A stretch of 64,000 nucleotides of DNA from UBA7328 sp965247965 (GCA_965247965.1 OZ252053.1:2728001-2792000), one strand, 5' to 3'; positions 35,819 to 44,908 are shown, numbered from the stretch's first letter. Numbers and translations are program-made. The notes: generated by a model from the sequence alone, not told the origin.

Positions 35819-36922
35819 ATGAAATTGAAGGTATTGCTAATCGTGGAAATTGTCTTCCACATTCTTTTTTGGATTGCTCTTTTTAGTTTGTTCAATTCCA
35901 AACTCACTGATTTGGACTGGGGGCCGCTTTCCAGGCAAAAAAATACGTTGACCGTCCCTCTTTCAATCGGCATGGTCGTCAATATCCTGTTATTTTATAG
36001 CAATGCTTTTTGGCTAATTCCCCAAAAACTGCAACAGAAAAAATACCGTTCTTTTTGGAGATGGTCATTGTTATTATTGGTGAGTTGGACTTTTGTGGAA
36101 TTCGGAGCGGATTTGTTATATCTCGATTCCATAGGGATGCTAGATTCTGAGGAAGAAGTTAACGCCGCTTCCGGGCAGACGGAATATTCTGACGCCGTTA
36201 ATATTTCTGTTTATGTTGGTGCGACCCTGCTGGTCAATGCGTTCTTTTGGGCAATGGCTTTCCTTTACCGAATGGCTAAAGATTGGGTGCGCAATGAGCG
36301 GCAAAAGCAGCAATTGATCCAGGATAAACTCGCAGCGGAACTGGAATTTCTCAAAGCACAAATCAATCCGCACTTTCTCTTCAACGGCATCAACAGCATT
36401 TACCACCTTATCGGAAGCGACGATGAAAGTGCAAAAAAGGTGTTACTCAAATTTTCAGATTTGTTGCGCTACCAACTCTATGAATGCAATGAAGATTTTA
36501 TACCATTAAATAAGGAGTTAAATTATATCCAAAATTATTTGAGTATCGAAGAAATACGCAAAGGAGAGGATGCTATGATCCATATAGATTTGCCAAAATC
36601 TGAAAATCTGAATGGCTTAAAAATCGCCCCTTTATTGCTAACACCGTTCCTCGAAAATGCTTTAAAATACCTCAGCCTGTATTCCGAAAAAGAAAAAAAC
36701 CAAATGCAAGTCAGTTTGGATATTGTAAACGGGAATCTCGATTTTTTCGTAAAAAATACGAAGGATCCTTCGGCGATCCCACATAAGAATTCCAAATCAA
36801 GCGGTATTGGTTTGGAAAATGTAAAGCGTCGATTGGCAATTCTTTATCCCAACCGGCACCAACTTGCTGTTTCAGAAAACAATGGTTGCTTTGAGGTGCG
36901 TTTGAAAATCAATTTATCATGA
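35819..36922 (+). CDS. LytS-type sensor histidine kinase
   Basis: 367 residues. Four membrane helices in the first 150 residues have no recognised sensor domain; then a helix rich in Arg/Lys/Gln and the phosphorylation motif KAQINPHFLFNGINSIYHL. The ATPase region has LTPFLENALKYL and SSGIGLENVKRRLAILYP. It overlaps its regulator by 4 bases (ATGA). It resembles the first kinase in the window in design but not closely in sequence, so it is a paralogue with a different signal. The neighbour on the left is a divergent serine hydrolase. Confidence 0.93.
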   Translation: MKLKVLLIVEIVFHILFWIALFSLFNSKLTDLDWGPLSRQKNTLTVPLSIGMVVNILLFYSNAFWLIPQKLQQKKYRSFWRWSLLLLVSWTFVEFGADLLYLDSIGMLDSEEEVNAASGQTEYSDAVNISVYVGATLLVNAFFWAMAFLYRMAKDWVRNERQKQQLIQDKLAAELEFLKAQINPHFLFNGINSIYHLIGSDDESAKKVLLKFSDLLRYQLYECNEDFIPLNKELNYIQNYLSIEEIRKGEDAMIHIDLPKSENLNGLKIAPLLLTPFLENALKYLSLYSEKEKNQMQVSLDIVNGNLDFFVKNTKDPSAIPHKNSKSSGIGLENVKRRLAILYPNRHQLAVSENNGCFEVRLKINLS

Positions 36923-37647
36923 AAATCAATTGCATCATCGTTGACGACGAAGCCCTGGCAAGAAAAGGGCTTGAAAAATACGTCAAGGAAATAGATTTCC
37001 TTGAACTCAAAGATGTTTGCAAAAATGCGCTGCAGGCAAACGCCATCATCAACCGGGAAAAAATTGACCTGCTTTTTCTCGATATCGAAATGCCCATGCT
37101 TTCTGGCATTGATTTTTTGAAATCGTTGAAACATGCGCCCAAAGTTATTTTTACCACGGCTTACTCGGAACACGCCATTGAAAGTTTTGAATTCGATGTA
37201 GTGGATTACCTGGTCAAGCCCATATCTTTTGAGCGGTTTTTGCAGGCTGCCAATAAAGCACACCGCTTTATTTCAGGTGAAACACCTCTAGTAAAAACAG
37301 AAAACAATAAAGAACAAAAAGAAGAATATGTTTTTATTAAAACAGATAAACAATTGGTGAAACTACTAGTGAATAACATTCTTTTTATTGAAGCCATGCA
37401 AAATTACATCCGCATTATTACCAAAGAAAAATCGCACATTACCCTTGTCCCTTTGAAAAAAGTGTTGGATATCTTGCCGCAACGGGATTTTATCCAGGTC
37501 CACAAATCTTATGTCATCTCAAAGCTAAAAATAGAAGCCATTGTGGGTAATCATATATTGATTGATGAACATAAGATCCCAATTGCGAGAGGCTTAAAAG
37601 AGGAGGTTTTAGAGAAGTTGCTAATGGATAAAGTTTTGAAGAAATAA
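36919..37647 (+). CDS. LytTR-family response regulator
   Basis: 242 residues. Receiver: IVDDEALARKG, the phospho-acceptor Asp in DLLFLDIEMPMLSG, TTAYSEHAIESFEFD, and the conserved Lys in LVKPISFERF. LytTR domain: FIKTDKQLVKLLVNNILFIE, LKKVLDILPQRDFIQVHKSY and IPIARGLKEEVLEKL. It acts with the overlapping kinase. Its target promoter is not identifiable; the divergent serine-hydrolase promoter 200 bases left of the operon is one candidate. Confidence 0.93.
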   Translation: MKINCIIVDDEALARKGLEKYVKEIDFLELKDVCKNALQANAIINREKIDLLFLDIEMPMLSGIDFLKSLKHAPKVIFTTAYSEHAIESFEFDVVDYLVKPISFERFLQAANKAHRFISGETPLVKTENNKEQKEEYVFIKTDKQLVKLLVNNILFIEAMQNYIRIITKEKSHITLVPLKKVLDILPQRDFIQVHKSYVISKLKIEAIVGNHILIDEHKIPIARGLKEEVLEKLLMDKVLKK

Positions 37648-37657
37648 GCACCTGTGT

Positions 37658-37795
37658 CTACTCCCCGTACTTTTCTAAGAGCTGCCTAATCTCCTTGTCC
37701 GAAATAGTGTCTTTCTCGCCTTTGTCATACATGGTGAGCAGTAAAACTGTTTTATTGTCTTTTTGATTCTTTTTTGAAAGCAGGGGAAAGTTCAA
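37658..37795 (-). pseudogene. Truncated RelE/ParE-type toxin
   Basis: A short frame directly after the antitoxin stop (TTG at 37795) encodes 45 residues: KKNQKDNKTVLLLTMYDKGE and SDKEIRQLLEKYGE. The LTMYDK...ISDKEI pattern is the usual C-terminus of Bacteroidota RelE-like toxins, which are about 100 residues. The N-terminal half with the RNase core is missing, so the toxin is probably inactive. Confidence 0.55.
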
Positions 37796-37797
37796 CC

Positions 37798-38010
37798 TTA
37801 AAGCTCATTCAGAAATTCTTTGGCTGGGGTAGTTTGCAGCTTACCTTGTTTGTAGAGATTTAGCTCCTTAAAACCTTGTCTGAGATTGGCAACAATTTCT
37901 TCTTTCGAATCACCTTCGTCTTCTTCTACCTTGACAAAATCAAGATTTTTAATCAACTCCATAAAGAATTGAAACTTAGTATCTTGAATAGTGAGTGTTA
38001 CTCTTTTCAT
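37798..38010 (-). CDS. Antitoxin of a type II toxin-antitoxin pair
   Basis: 70 residues: MKRVTLTIQDTKFQFFMELI at the N-terminus, an acidic middle (VEEDEGDSKEEI) and the typical end GKLQTTPAKEFLNEL. This layout is common for Bacteroidota antitoxins encoded just before a RelE-like toxin. The toxin frame overlaps or abuts it but is truncated, so the antitoxin appears to be an orphan survivor. It probably once autoregulated its operon. Confidence 0.65.
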   Translation of the reverse strand: MKRVTLTIQDTKFQFFMELIKNLDFVKVEEDEGDSKEEIVANLRQGFKELNLYKQGKLQTTPAKEFLNEL

Positions 38011-38082
38011 ATTGACACTGCTTAATATATTGGCAAAGATACATCAGCGAAATTAAAGTTTGTGCACAACTCAACAAGCTTG

Positions 38083-39579
38083 CTATTTCCTCTTCTTGTA
38101 CCACTTCGGTGTCCCAAACCAGTCGTGCATTTCCTTCTCGAAAGGGGCCACGATTTCTTCAGGTTCGGGCCAATAGCCGAGGTCACCCGTCTCGACTTCC
38201 CAAGTGTCAAGTGCAGCACGCATACGAATAAGAGCTTCTTGGTCTTCCGAACTGCTAGAGTCCGCAAGATTATTGATTTCATGCGGGTCGTCTACGGTGT
38301 TGTAAAGCAACTCGTAAGGCATAGGCATCATCAGTTCGAGTGGTGGTCCTGTCAGTTGACCTGATGACATCAAATCACGCATAAGCGGTTTGATCATAAA
38401 GCATTTCTCTTTGTATTGATTCAAGGTAGCAAAGCCTTCTCCCGGGCTGTAATTGCGGATATAGTGATATCGTTTGTCGCGAACCGAACGCATTCGAAGC
38501 ACCGTTTCGTCAATACGATCCCTTGCACTGAAAGCATAAGTGCGCGGAGGATCGGGACGTTCGCCCAAAAAACAGCGACTTTGCATACCCATTGGTGTTT
38601 CAATACCAGCCATCCAAAGTGTTGTTGCCGTCAGGTCGAGAAGACTGATGACCTCGTCATTAAAGCCACCCGCTTTGTATTGCCGCGGAGCGGATATATT
38701 TTTTGGATAATAAATGATCATAGGCACGTGCAATCCGGTATCCCAGGGCCAGTGAATGCCGCGAGGTTCCATTCGGCCGTTATCGCCGAAGAAGATAATA
38801 ATAGTGTTTTCTGATAATCCGTCCTGACGCAACTGATCCAGGATCCACCCAATACGCACATCCATGCCGGAAACAGAATTCAGGTATCTTGCCCATTCTT
38901 CGCGCACAATCGCATGATCGGGATAATAAGGTGGAGGATTTACATTTTCAGAAGTAGCGATTTGGGGATGTTGTTCTTCACCGTACCATTTCACGCGAGG
39001 ATGTTTCCAGGTCTGACGGTCGTAAATGTCGTATTCGCTTTCGGGCATATTGACCTGTGCGAAGAAGGGCTGGTAATTTTTGAGTGCTGACCATTCTGTA
39101 GATTGATAGATAGGTCCTTCGTTAACAAAATTGAGATCGAGTTTGCCGGTACCCACATCTTTTTCGCCGATATGGCTGATATTGGCTGTAAAATAACCCA
39201 CATCACGGAGCCAATGTGTGAGGGGACGAACTCCTGCAGGTAACTTGTAATCATCGTCTCGATGTGATCGCATATGGTGAGTGTCTGTAGAAGTCTGATA
39301 CATACCGGTCAAAAAAGCCGAACGGCTAGGGGCACAAACAGGAGAGGTAGAGAATACACGTGTAAATCGTAAACCATTCTCTGCAAGAGAATCGAGATGC
39401 GGGGTATGGACATTTTCGGCGCCGTATATGCCGAGATCCAGGTTCATGTTTTCGCCTACGAGCCAAAGAATATTGGGGCGTTCAGAATCGGCAAGCTTTG
39501 CAGTATCAGGGCATGCAAAAACTCCCAGGAGAAGTGACGTTAAAATTATTATTCTGGTTAAAAAGGATATAGGAATCAC
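38083..39579 (-). CDS. Sulfatase (formylglycine-dependent)
   Basis: 498 residues, lipoprotein or periplasmic (MIPISFLTRIIILTSLLLGV, then FACPD). The sulfatase signature is CAPSRSAFLTG; its Cys would be converted to formylglycine. Further metal and substrate residues lie in FFGDNGRMEPRG and HWPWDTGLHVPMI. The N-terminal metal site reads GENMN rather than the common DD pair. Similar enzymes act on sulfated glycans such as heparan-like N-sulfoglucosamine. The GTG start overlaps the TGA stop of the preceding secreted protein, so the two are co-translated. No maturase gene is in view. Confidence 0.9.
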   Translation of the reverse strand: MIPISFLTRIIILTSLLLGVFACPDTAKLADSERPNILWLVGENMNLDLGIYGAENVHTPHLDSLAENGLRFTRVFSTSPVCAPSRSAFLTGMYQTSTDTHHMRSHRDDDYKLPAGVRPLTHWLRDVGYFTANISHIGEKDVGTGKLDLNFVNEGPIYQSTEWSALKNYQPFFAQVNMPESEYDIYDRQTWKHPRVKWYGEEQHPQIATSENVNPPPYYPDHAIVREEWARYLNSVSGMDVRIGWILDQLRQDGLSENTIIIFFGDNGRMEPRGIHWPWDTGLHVPMIIYYPKNISAPRQYKAGGFNDEVISLLDLTATTLWMAGIETPMGMQSRCFLGERPDPPRTYAFSARDRIDETVLRMRSVRDKRYHYIRNYSPGEGFATLNQYKEKCFMIKPLMRDLMSSGQLTGPPLELMMPMPYELLYNTVDDPHEINNLADSSSSEDQEALIRMRAALDTWEVETGDLGYWPEPEEIVAPFEKEMHDWFGTPKWYKKRK

Positions 39580-40649
39580 CTTATTAAAATCATTTTGCTC
39601 GTAGTAGCGCTTTCATTATTCACAGTCAATTGATAGAAATATATGCCACCAGACAAGCCTCTGGTATGCCATCTATATGAATGTAAATCTGCACTTTGAT
39701 AACCATTAACCAAAGTCTGAATTTGCTGACCGAAGCTATTAATTATTTTTAAAGTCACGTAGCTCCTTTTTGGAATTGAATACGATATTTTAGTATAGTT
39801 CCGCAACGGATTGGGGCTGTTTTGAAATAGGTTGACTGACTTATTTGGCTCAAGGGAGACATTATCTTCTACGCTTGTTGTCGTCGTTGATATCGGATAC
39901 ATATCAAAATTCTGTTCGTCGAAATAAGCGATGCGGTTTGGCATTGTCTCAACAATCACATCCGCAAGATCTTGTGAAATACGATCACTTCGATAACGTA
40001 TTGCAATGTATGGTAAGAAACTTTCAGCGATATCCTCTCGATCCCGATTATCAGCAGCGTATGTGGATATAAAATCCGGATCTGCAGCTCGTGCTGCCAA
40101 CCAACCTTCTGAATTGGCATGGTCGGGATCAAGAGAGGTATGGGCTGCTTCATGGACCAATGTTTCTTCCAAAATTCCGTCATTGATATATAGTTCTCCT
40201 TGCCCGGTATGGATGAGAATATTGTTATTCCCGCCTCCAAATGCTTGAACACCTTTGTGAATCCATACGGTTTCCATTTTGGATCGAAAAACTGTTGGCA
40301 ATTGGCTTATAGCCCTAATATACTTCTCCGCTTCATTCATGGCAGCAGTGCTGTCAAATTCAGGATTAACCTGAATTTCGGCGCTCAATCCATCGTCAAA
40401 ACTCGCTTCAATTAGGTGCGCATCAACGTTAATCCAGTCATTGACTCGCCTATCAAACATGGTTCTTGAACCTATGCCGGCATATGACAGGTTTTGAAAT
40501 GTTAATTGGTCAGATGGAACAATGATGTCCGAATCGATAAAAATCGTACCTTCAAATGGTTGATTCTGGGATAGACCGACGATGGTTATGAAAGCAAAAA
40601 AGACGCATAGAAATACTATTTTCGAAAGTAATGCTGTTGAATCGGTCAT
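39576..40649 (-). CDS. Secreted HExxH metallopeptidase-like protein with type IX sorting domain
   Basis: The start is the ATG at 40649 (MTDSTALLSKIVFLCVFFAF), a signal peptide. The 357-residue protein contains LVHEAAHTSLDPDH, an HExxH zinc motif with a possible third ligand nearby, at about residue 175. The C-terminal 80 residues are a Por/T9SS type A sorting domain (LFQNSPNPLRNYTKISYSIP; GLSGGIYFYQLTV; KMILIR). The protein should be exported by the type IX system and held at the cell surface. The stop overlaps the sulfatase start, suggesting joint action on a glycoprotein or sulfated matrix, which is inference. Peptidase activity is untested. Confidence 0.78.
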   Translation of the reverse strand: MTDSTALLSKIVFLCVFFAFITIVGLSQNQPFEGTIFIDSDIIVPSDQLTFQNLSYAGIGSRTMFDRRVNDWINVDAHLIEASFDDGLSAEIQVNPEFDSTAAMNEAEKYIRAISQLPTVFRSKMETVWIHKGVQAFGGGNNNILIHTGQGELYINDGILEETLVHEAAHTSLDPDHANSEGWLAARAADPDFISTYAADNRDREDIAESFLPYIAIRYRSDRISQDLADVIVETMPNRIAYFDEQNFDMYPISTTTTSVEDNVSLEPNKSVNLFQNSPNPLRNYTKISYSIPKRSYVTLKIINSFGQQIQTLVNGYQSADLHSYRWHTRGLSGGIYFYQLTVNNESATTSKMILIR

Positions 40650-40714
40650 TATAAAATTGATATTGGGACTTACGAAATATACGAAAAAAAAAAGCAATTT
40701 GGAGCGATTCGGTA

Positions 40715-40790
40715 ATGAAGATTCAATATGCCTGCCTGGTCCGGGTTACAACGCATGATGGTCTCTACGGCTGGGGCGAAGGGTACCTTG
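40715..40790 (+). pseudogene. Short N-terminal fragment of a mandelate-racemase-family gene
   Basis: One frame reads MKIQYACLVRVTTHDGLYGW followed by GEGY, a pattern typical of the N-terminal capping domain of mandelate racemase/galactonate dehydratase proteins. Similarity ends within about 25 residues, and the frame runs without family features into the 3' end of the convergent oxidoreductase gene. It is a small relic, the second decayed member of this superfamily in the window. Confidence 0.5.
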
Positions 40791-40878
40791 TCAAGGCCCC
40801 ACACAACTTTAAAGTAATACATCCGGCTTTTGCAAATAAGGGAACACCTAAGCCATTTGCTCGTACATTGTTGAAATA

Positions 40879-42183
40879 TTATCTCCAATCCCTCTGCGGT
40901 CGACTCCGCAATCCATTAGCTTCGTCATCATTAATAAATGATTCTGTTTCCGGATCTAAGGTCAACTTTCGATCTAGCATCCACGCTATTGCGGCAGTAT
41001 GACAAGCAATATGAGAATGCCGCATAACCATTGCATTTGCTGAAGGAAGTTTTCGCGATTTCACACAATCAAAAAAGTCCCTGGAATGCGCTCCTACTCC
41101 CAAACCTGAAACGTCTCTTGGCATATCGACCACTTCTTTTTTCAACACCGCAGAGGAAACTTCAATACCGCCGCTATCGCCAACTTCTACCCAACCTTCA
41201 TCGCCAACAAATCTCACCGGGCAAGTACTTAAATGCTGGAACCATCCCGGACGCTCCTGGAACGGCGTATCGAGGAAATGCATGATCAATTTGACCCCAT
41301 TGGCATAATGGGCGGTGACGTTATCTTGCGAAGGAATATATTCCACGGGCATCGTATCGTCCGATTGATTGGCCCATTGGCAAAGGTCCACGGTATGTGC
41401 TCCCCAATCCAAAAGTGTAGCTCCCGAATCGAAGTCGTAGTACCCACGCCATTTGCCTTTGACATAATCGGCATTGTATGGGCGCCATGCCACGGGGCCT
41501 AACCACATGTTCCAATCCACATCCTTCGGATCTGGTGTAGGTTGTGCAGGTAGCCAAGAGTTTTTCAATTTTGGTCTGTAAATGGAGGCGTGTAAGGTGT
41601 GAATTTTACCCAGTTTGCCGTCGTGAGCAAGTTTTACGGCTCCGATGAAATTGGTTACGCTGCGTCGTTGAGTTCCCGCCTGAAAGACGCGCCCTGTAGC
41701 TTCAATAGTATCGGCAAGATCCTGGCAATCTTTAATCGTTATGCCGCAAGGCTTCTCGCTGTACACATCTTTATCTGCTTTGGCAGCGAGGATGGATGCA
41801 GGAGAATGCCATCGGTCTCCAGTGGCGACCAAAACAGCATCAATATCTTTTCGTGCGAGCAAATCCCTGAAATCTCGATAGAGTACACAATCTTTATTCC
41901 CATAGTGCATATCTACTTGTTCTTTGCCTTTATCTCTTCGGGTCGCCTGTACATCAGCTATCGCAATGCATTGAATATCAGTATGTTGCATCATGCCTGC
42001 GAGTACTCGCCTGCATCTGGGACCGATTCCAATTATGCCCAAAGTGATGCGCTCACTTGCTGCTACAGCACCGTCTTTCCCTAATGCGATAGATGGAATG
42101 ATCCAGGGCACGGAAATCGCCGCAGCGGATATCGCTGATTTTTTGATGAAGGTTCGGCGTGTCGGTATTGACGAATATTTCAT
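40879..42183 (-). CDS. Gfo/Idh/MocA-family oxidoreductase, Tat-exported
   Basis: The start is the ATG at 42183 (MKYSSIPTRRTFIKKSAIS), which carries a twin-arginine signal (TRRTFIK). The mature protein has a Rossmann domain (TLGIIGIGPRCRRVLAGM; IADVQATRRDK), the family Lys in VYSEKPCGITIKDC, and DWGAHTVDLCQWA as the substrate-side His motif. Such exported members act on sugars or glycosides in the periplasm with tightly bound NAD(P). It is divergent from the ThuA lipoprotein, a frequent companion in Bacteroidota. The exact substrate is unknown. Confidence 0.9.
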   Translation of the reverse strand: MKYSSIPTRRTFIKKSAISAAAISVPWIIPSIALGKDGAVAASERITLGIIGIGPRCRRVLAGMMQHTDIQCIAIADVQATRRDKGKEQVDMHYGNKDCVLYRDFRDLLARKDIDAVLVATGDRWHSPASILAAKADKDVYSEKPCGITIKDCQDLADTIEATGRVFQAGTQRRSVTNFIGAVKLAHDGKLGKIHTLHASIYRPKLKNSWLPAQPTPDPKDVDWNMWLGPVAWRPYNADYVKGKWRGYYDFDSGATLLDWGAHTVDLCQWANQSDDTMPVEYIPSQDNVTAHYANGVKLIMHFLDTPFQERPGWFQHLSTCPVRFVGDEGWVEVGDSGGIEVSSAVLKKEVVDMPRDVSGLGVGAHSRDFFDCVKSRKLPSANAMVMRHSHIACHTAAIAWMLDRKLTLDPETESFINDDEANGLRSRPQRDWR

Positions 42184-42354
42184 GCAGGTAATTTTTGAAA
42201 TTACTTTTCGGATCATCACAAATGATGCCTTTGCAATGTCGTGAATTTAATCCGTATTATTGAGTTGGGCAAAGGAAATTGAGCGATGTGTAGGAAATGG
42301 AGGTTGTGGAACAGAAAAGATTTGAATCAAGCAAAAAATAGTTGATTGATGGGC

Positions 42355-43290
42355 ATGAAAAAGTATAACACCACATTTTTGCTTTTACTGATTATCTTAC
42401 TAGGAGGTGGCTGTGCCGGTGACAATAGCAAAAATCGAAAGCGCAGTAAGTCGACCGCAGAATCTTCGCCAGTGCTTTTGCAGTCCGCAGTAGTACCCTC
42501 AGTGGTTCAAGGCCTAGCTGTGCCGGAACCGCGATCAAAAAAGGAAATAGAAGCTATAATGTCATCAGTTTCAGTGGATCAGCAATATAAGGTTGACAGA
42601 CCCTTTCACATCGTGCTTTGCGCATCAGAAAAAGATCCGGGCCACGGCGATCCCGGTTTTCATGACTACCCAATTTGGAGAAGTCGTTGGGCTTCCATAC
42701 TCGGCGAAATTGAAGGAGTTGAAATAGATACTGCCGATCAGTGGCCCGATTCAGAGCAAGTGGCTTACGCCGATGTAGTTGTCTTTTTCCACGATAATCC
42801 CGTGTGGTCAGTGGAAAAGGCTGAAGATCTCGATGCTTTGCTGTCCCGAGGAGCTGGGCTGGTCTTCATTCACTGGTCTATAAATTGTTATCGTGATGTG
42901 TTGCCTTTGCAAGAGAGGATTGGATTAGTTTGGTCGAAAGACAACAAGTGGCGCCGAGGCGCTTTGAATTTAAATTATCAGCCTCATCCCGTCACTCTTG
43001 GTTTCGAAGGAAGTGAAGGTTTTGTGGAAGAGCCGTATTGGAATTTGAATGGAGATCCGAGCACGATTCAAGTCCTTGCTACAAGCGAAGAAGAAGGCAG
43101 ACCAAGGCCTCAATTGTGGACAAAACAGAATAGCAACGGGCGGGTTTTTGTATGCCTTCCCGGTCACTTTACCTGGACGCACGATGATCCGCTTTATCGA
43201 CTGCTGGTTTTTCGTGGGATTTGTTGGGCCGCGCAAAGGCCTCTTAATAGCCTTGACGACGGTGTTTTTGTTGGGGCGCGATTTCAATGA
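42355..43290 (+). CDS. ThuA-like lipoprotein
   Basis: The start is the ATG at 42355 (MKKYNTTFLLLLIILLGGGC), with a lipobox Cys near residue 20. After a low-complexity linker, the domain is of the ThuA (trehalose-utilisation-like, class I glutamine-amidotransferase fold) type: HIVLCASEKDPGHGDPGFHD, YADVVVFFHDNP, LLSRGAGLVFIHWSINCY and GRVFVCLPGHFTWTHDD. The frequent pairing with Gfo/Idh/MocA oxidoreductases is seen here as a divergent gene 170 bases away. Both are probably part of a periplasmic sugar-modifying route. Biochemical activity of the domain is not established. Confidence 0.85.
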   Translation: MKKYNTTFLLLLIILLGGGCAGDNSKNRKRSKSTAESSPVLLQSAVVPSVVQGLAVPEPRSKKEIEAIMSSVSVDQQYKVDRPFHIVLCASEKDPGHGDPGFHDYPIWRSRWASILGEIEGVEIDTADQWPDSEQVAYADVVVFFHDNPVWSVEKAEDLDALLSRGAGLVFIHWSINCYRDVLPLQERIGLVWSKDNKWRRGALNLNYQPHPVTLGFEGSEGFVEEPYWNLNGDPSTIQVLATSEEEGRPRPQLWTKQNSNGRVFVCLPGHFTWTHDDPLYRLLVFRGICWAAQRPLNSLDDGVFVGARFQ

Positions 43291-43764
43291 CCCAAATTGT
43301 GAATCACTTCCGTTTCGATTGATCTGAAAGTAAACAAGTTATACTGGAAATGTTAATAATTGTAAGTGATTCACCATTCTTGTTTCAATCACCGGTAATA
43401 CTCATCCCCCTCATCCGCACCGCTCAACAAATACACGAACAAATCGGCCACCTCTTCCTCATTCAGTCGGTTGAGCAATTTAGAAGGCATGGGAGAGATC
43501 GCGGAAATTTCTGTTTTAATCACATCGGCCTTTGAAATTTCAGTTGTCTGTGTGATATCAAACGGACTCCACTAAATGTTTTACCTCAGTATGTAAATAA
43601 AATGAACTAACTCTAACCGCTTAGAAGAAATTTGCTGACAGATTTTTCACCCATTTCCCGGCCTCAATATTCATGCGATCATTATTTAATCTGTTCATTG
43701 ATTTGTCGATGTAATCCCTGATTTCTTCTTACATTTAATCGATAAAACCATTTTTTTGATTGAT
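43291..43764. other. Intergenic stretch with only a gene remnant
   Basis: Apart from the cytochrome-type C-terminal remnant on the minus strand (43389-43553), no coding frame or regulatory structure was seen. A 9-bp target duplication starts at 43765. Confidence 0.6.
43389..43553 (-). pseudogene. C-terminal remnant of a PVC-type haem/cytochrome c domain protein
   Basis: A minus-strand frame ending in TGA at 43389 reads ISKADVIKTEISAISPMPSK then LLNRLNEEEVADLFVYLLSG and ends GADEGDEYYR. This matches the final helix region of the c-type cytochrome domain found at the ends of large Bacteroidota haem-binding proteins. The CXXCH motif and everything upstream are absent. It lies next to ThuA and Gfo/Idh/MocA genes, which often accompany such proteins. 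Confidence 0.6.
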
Positions 43765-44054
43765 ATTAATATTTAGTGGTGTCCGGTTAAAATATTTTTT
43801 GAGACATAATTTAACCGGACAGCCGATTTCATTTATTTGAAAGCAAAAGTAGTGCTATTGGATAAATTCGTTTAGTTAGCGGCTTTATGGTACGGGAAAT
43901 GACCCAATTTGGATTGTTTTAATCGGACAGCCGCATGGAAAGTTTAACCTTATAAGCTGAAGGGAGCCTGCTTTCTGAAAAATTGCTTTTTATGGAGAAT
44001 TAGTCGGAATAAATGCCTGATTCTGAATTTAACCGGACACCACTAATTAATATT
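43765..44054 (+). mobile_element. MITE (272 bp) with perfect terminal repeats and 9-bp target duplication
   Basis: TAGTGGTGTCCGGTTAAA at 43774-43791 is exactly complementary to 44028-44045. ATTAATATT is repeated directly outside each end (43765-43773 and 44046-44054), a clear 9-bp target duplication. The interior has further copies of the CGGACAGCCG motif and no coding frame. It is therefore a non-autonomous element moved in trans. Nine-base duplications fit IS4-group transposases, but the mobilising element is not in the window. It ends 22 bases before the ATG of the next gene. Confidence 0.9.
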
Positions 44055-44076
44055 GTAAAATTTAAATCACCTCATT

Positions 44077-44463
44077 ATGAATGTTAAAAACTTTCTTTCT
44101 ATTTATGCCATCATCATATTATTGTATGGCATACTCTTTTTATTCTTGCCTAGCCATGCTTATGAAATTTATGGGTCGGTTTCGCAAAAAACTGCTTTAG
44201 CGACTAATATTCTGCAAGGACTTGGTGGGGTATTCGTTTCTGCCGGTGTAATGGCATGGCTTGCCCGGAATGCTAGTGCTTCGCATGGTAGAAGAGCTAT
44301 ACTTGCATTTATTGCACTAGGTAATTTGATCTTTCTGATCCGCGGCATTATGGCCATGGCCGGAGGAAACGTGACCAACATGACTTACGTGGATTTAATT
44401 GTTCAGTTAGTTTTCGCAGCAGGAGCAATCTATTTTCTATCTAAAGAAAAAGGATTTGACTAA
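44077..44463 (+). CDS. Small integral membrane protein with four predicted helices
   Basis: 128 residues with hydrophobic segments at about 7-26, 45-64, 74-92 and 103-122, so a four-helix inner-membrane protein; the C-terminus LSKEKGFD is probably cytoplasmic. It resembles small DUF4345/DoxX-like proteins in layout, but no diagnostic motif was recognised. The MITE ends 22 bases upstream of the start, so its promoter has been changed or replaced. A strong terminator lies about 250 bases downstream. Confidence 0.65.
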   Translation: MNVKNFLSIYAIIILLYGILFLFLPSHAYEIYGSVSQKTALATNILQGLGGVFVSAGVMAWLARNASASHGRRAILAFIALGNLIFLIRGIMAMAGGNVTNMTYVDLIVQLVFAAGAIYFLSKEKGFD

Positions 44464-44908
44464 TCTGATTATGAAGTTGTTTAAAAACATATCTCATCGC
44501 CTACAGACAACACATTGATCCTCAATTTATTAGCAATTTTCTCAACACGTAGCTACAGCTATGCATTTCAAAAATTACAAATTCTTGAGAATCAAGCCGT
44601 TATCTTCGTCAGATGACATAGTTATTAAACAACTTCTATGTCAATAGATGACCAATAAATTATAAAGGCCCAAGAGATTTAACATTTAGGGTCGGTTAAT
44701 TTTTAATAACTCCACGGCTGACAAATCGATTACATTTGTCAGCCGTTTTTTTGTTGGAATATTGAAGAGCATTTCCAAATTCGCGAATTTGGGAGTCAAC
44801 AAACAACCCAATTATCTCGGTTGTAACAGTTGGAGAAATTAAATCGATTGCTAAGAGAAATTATTGGGGAATAAAAAAACTCAGTCTACTAAGTGAAATT
44901 CTGAATTC
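44464..44908. other. Intergenic stretch without a gene
   Basis: Contains one intrinsic terminator (44714-44753). The rest is AT-rich with no recognisable frame and ends at the target site of the IS1182-type element. Confidence 0.6.
44714..44753 (+). terminator. Rho-independent terminator
   Basis: Perfect 13-bp arms ACGGCTGACAAAT (44714-44726) and ATTTGTCAGCCGT (44734-44746), a 7-base loop, then a T-run. It faces the plus strand and lies about 250 bases after the small membrane-protein gene, leaving room for an untranslated or small transcript in between. Confidence 0.85.
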
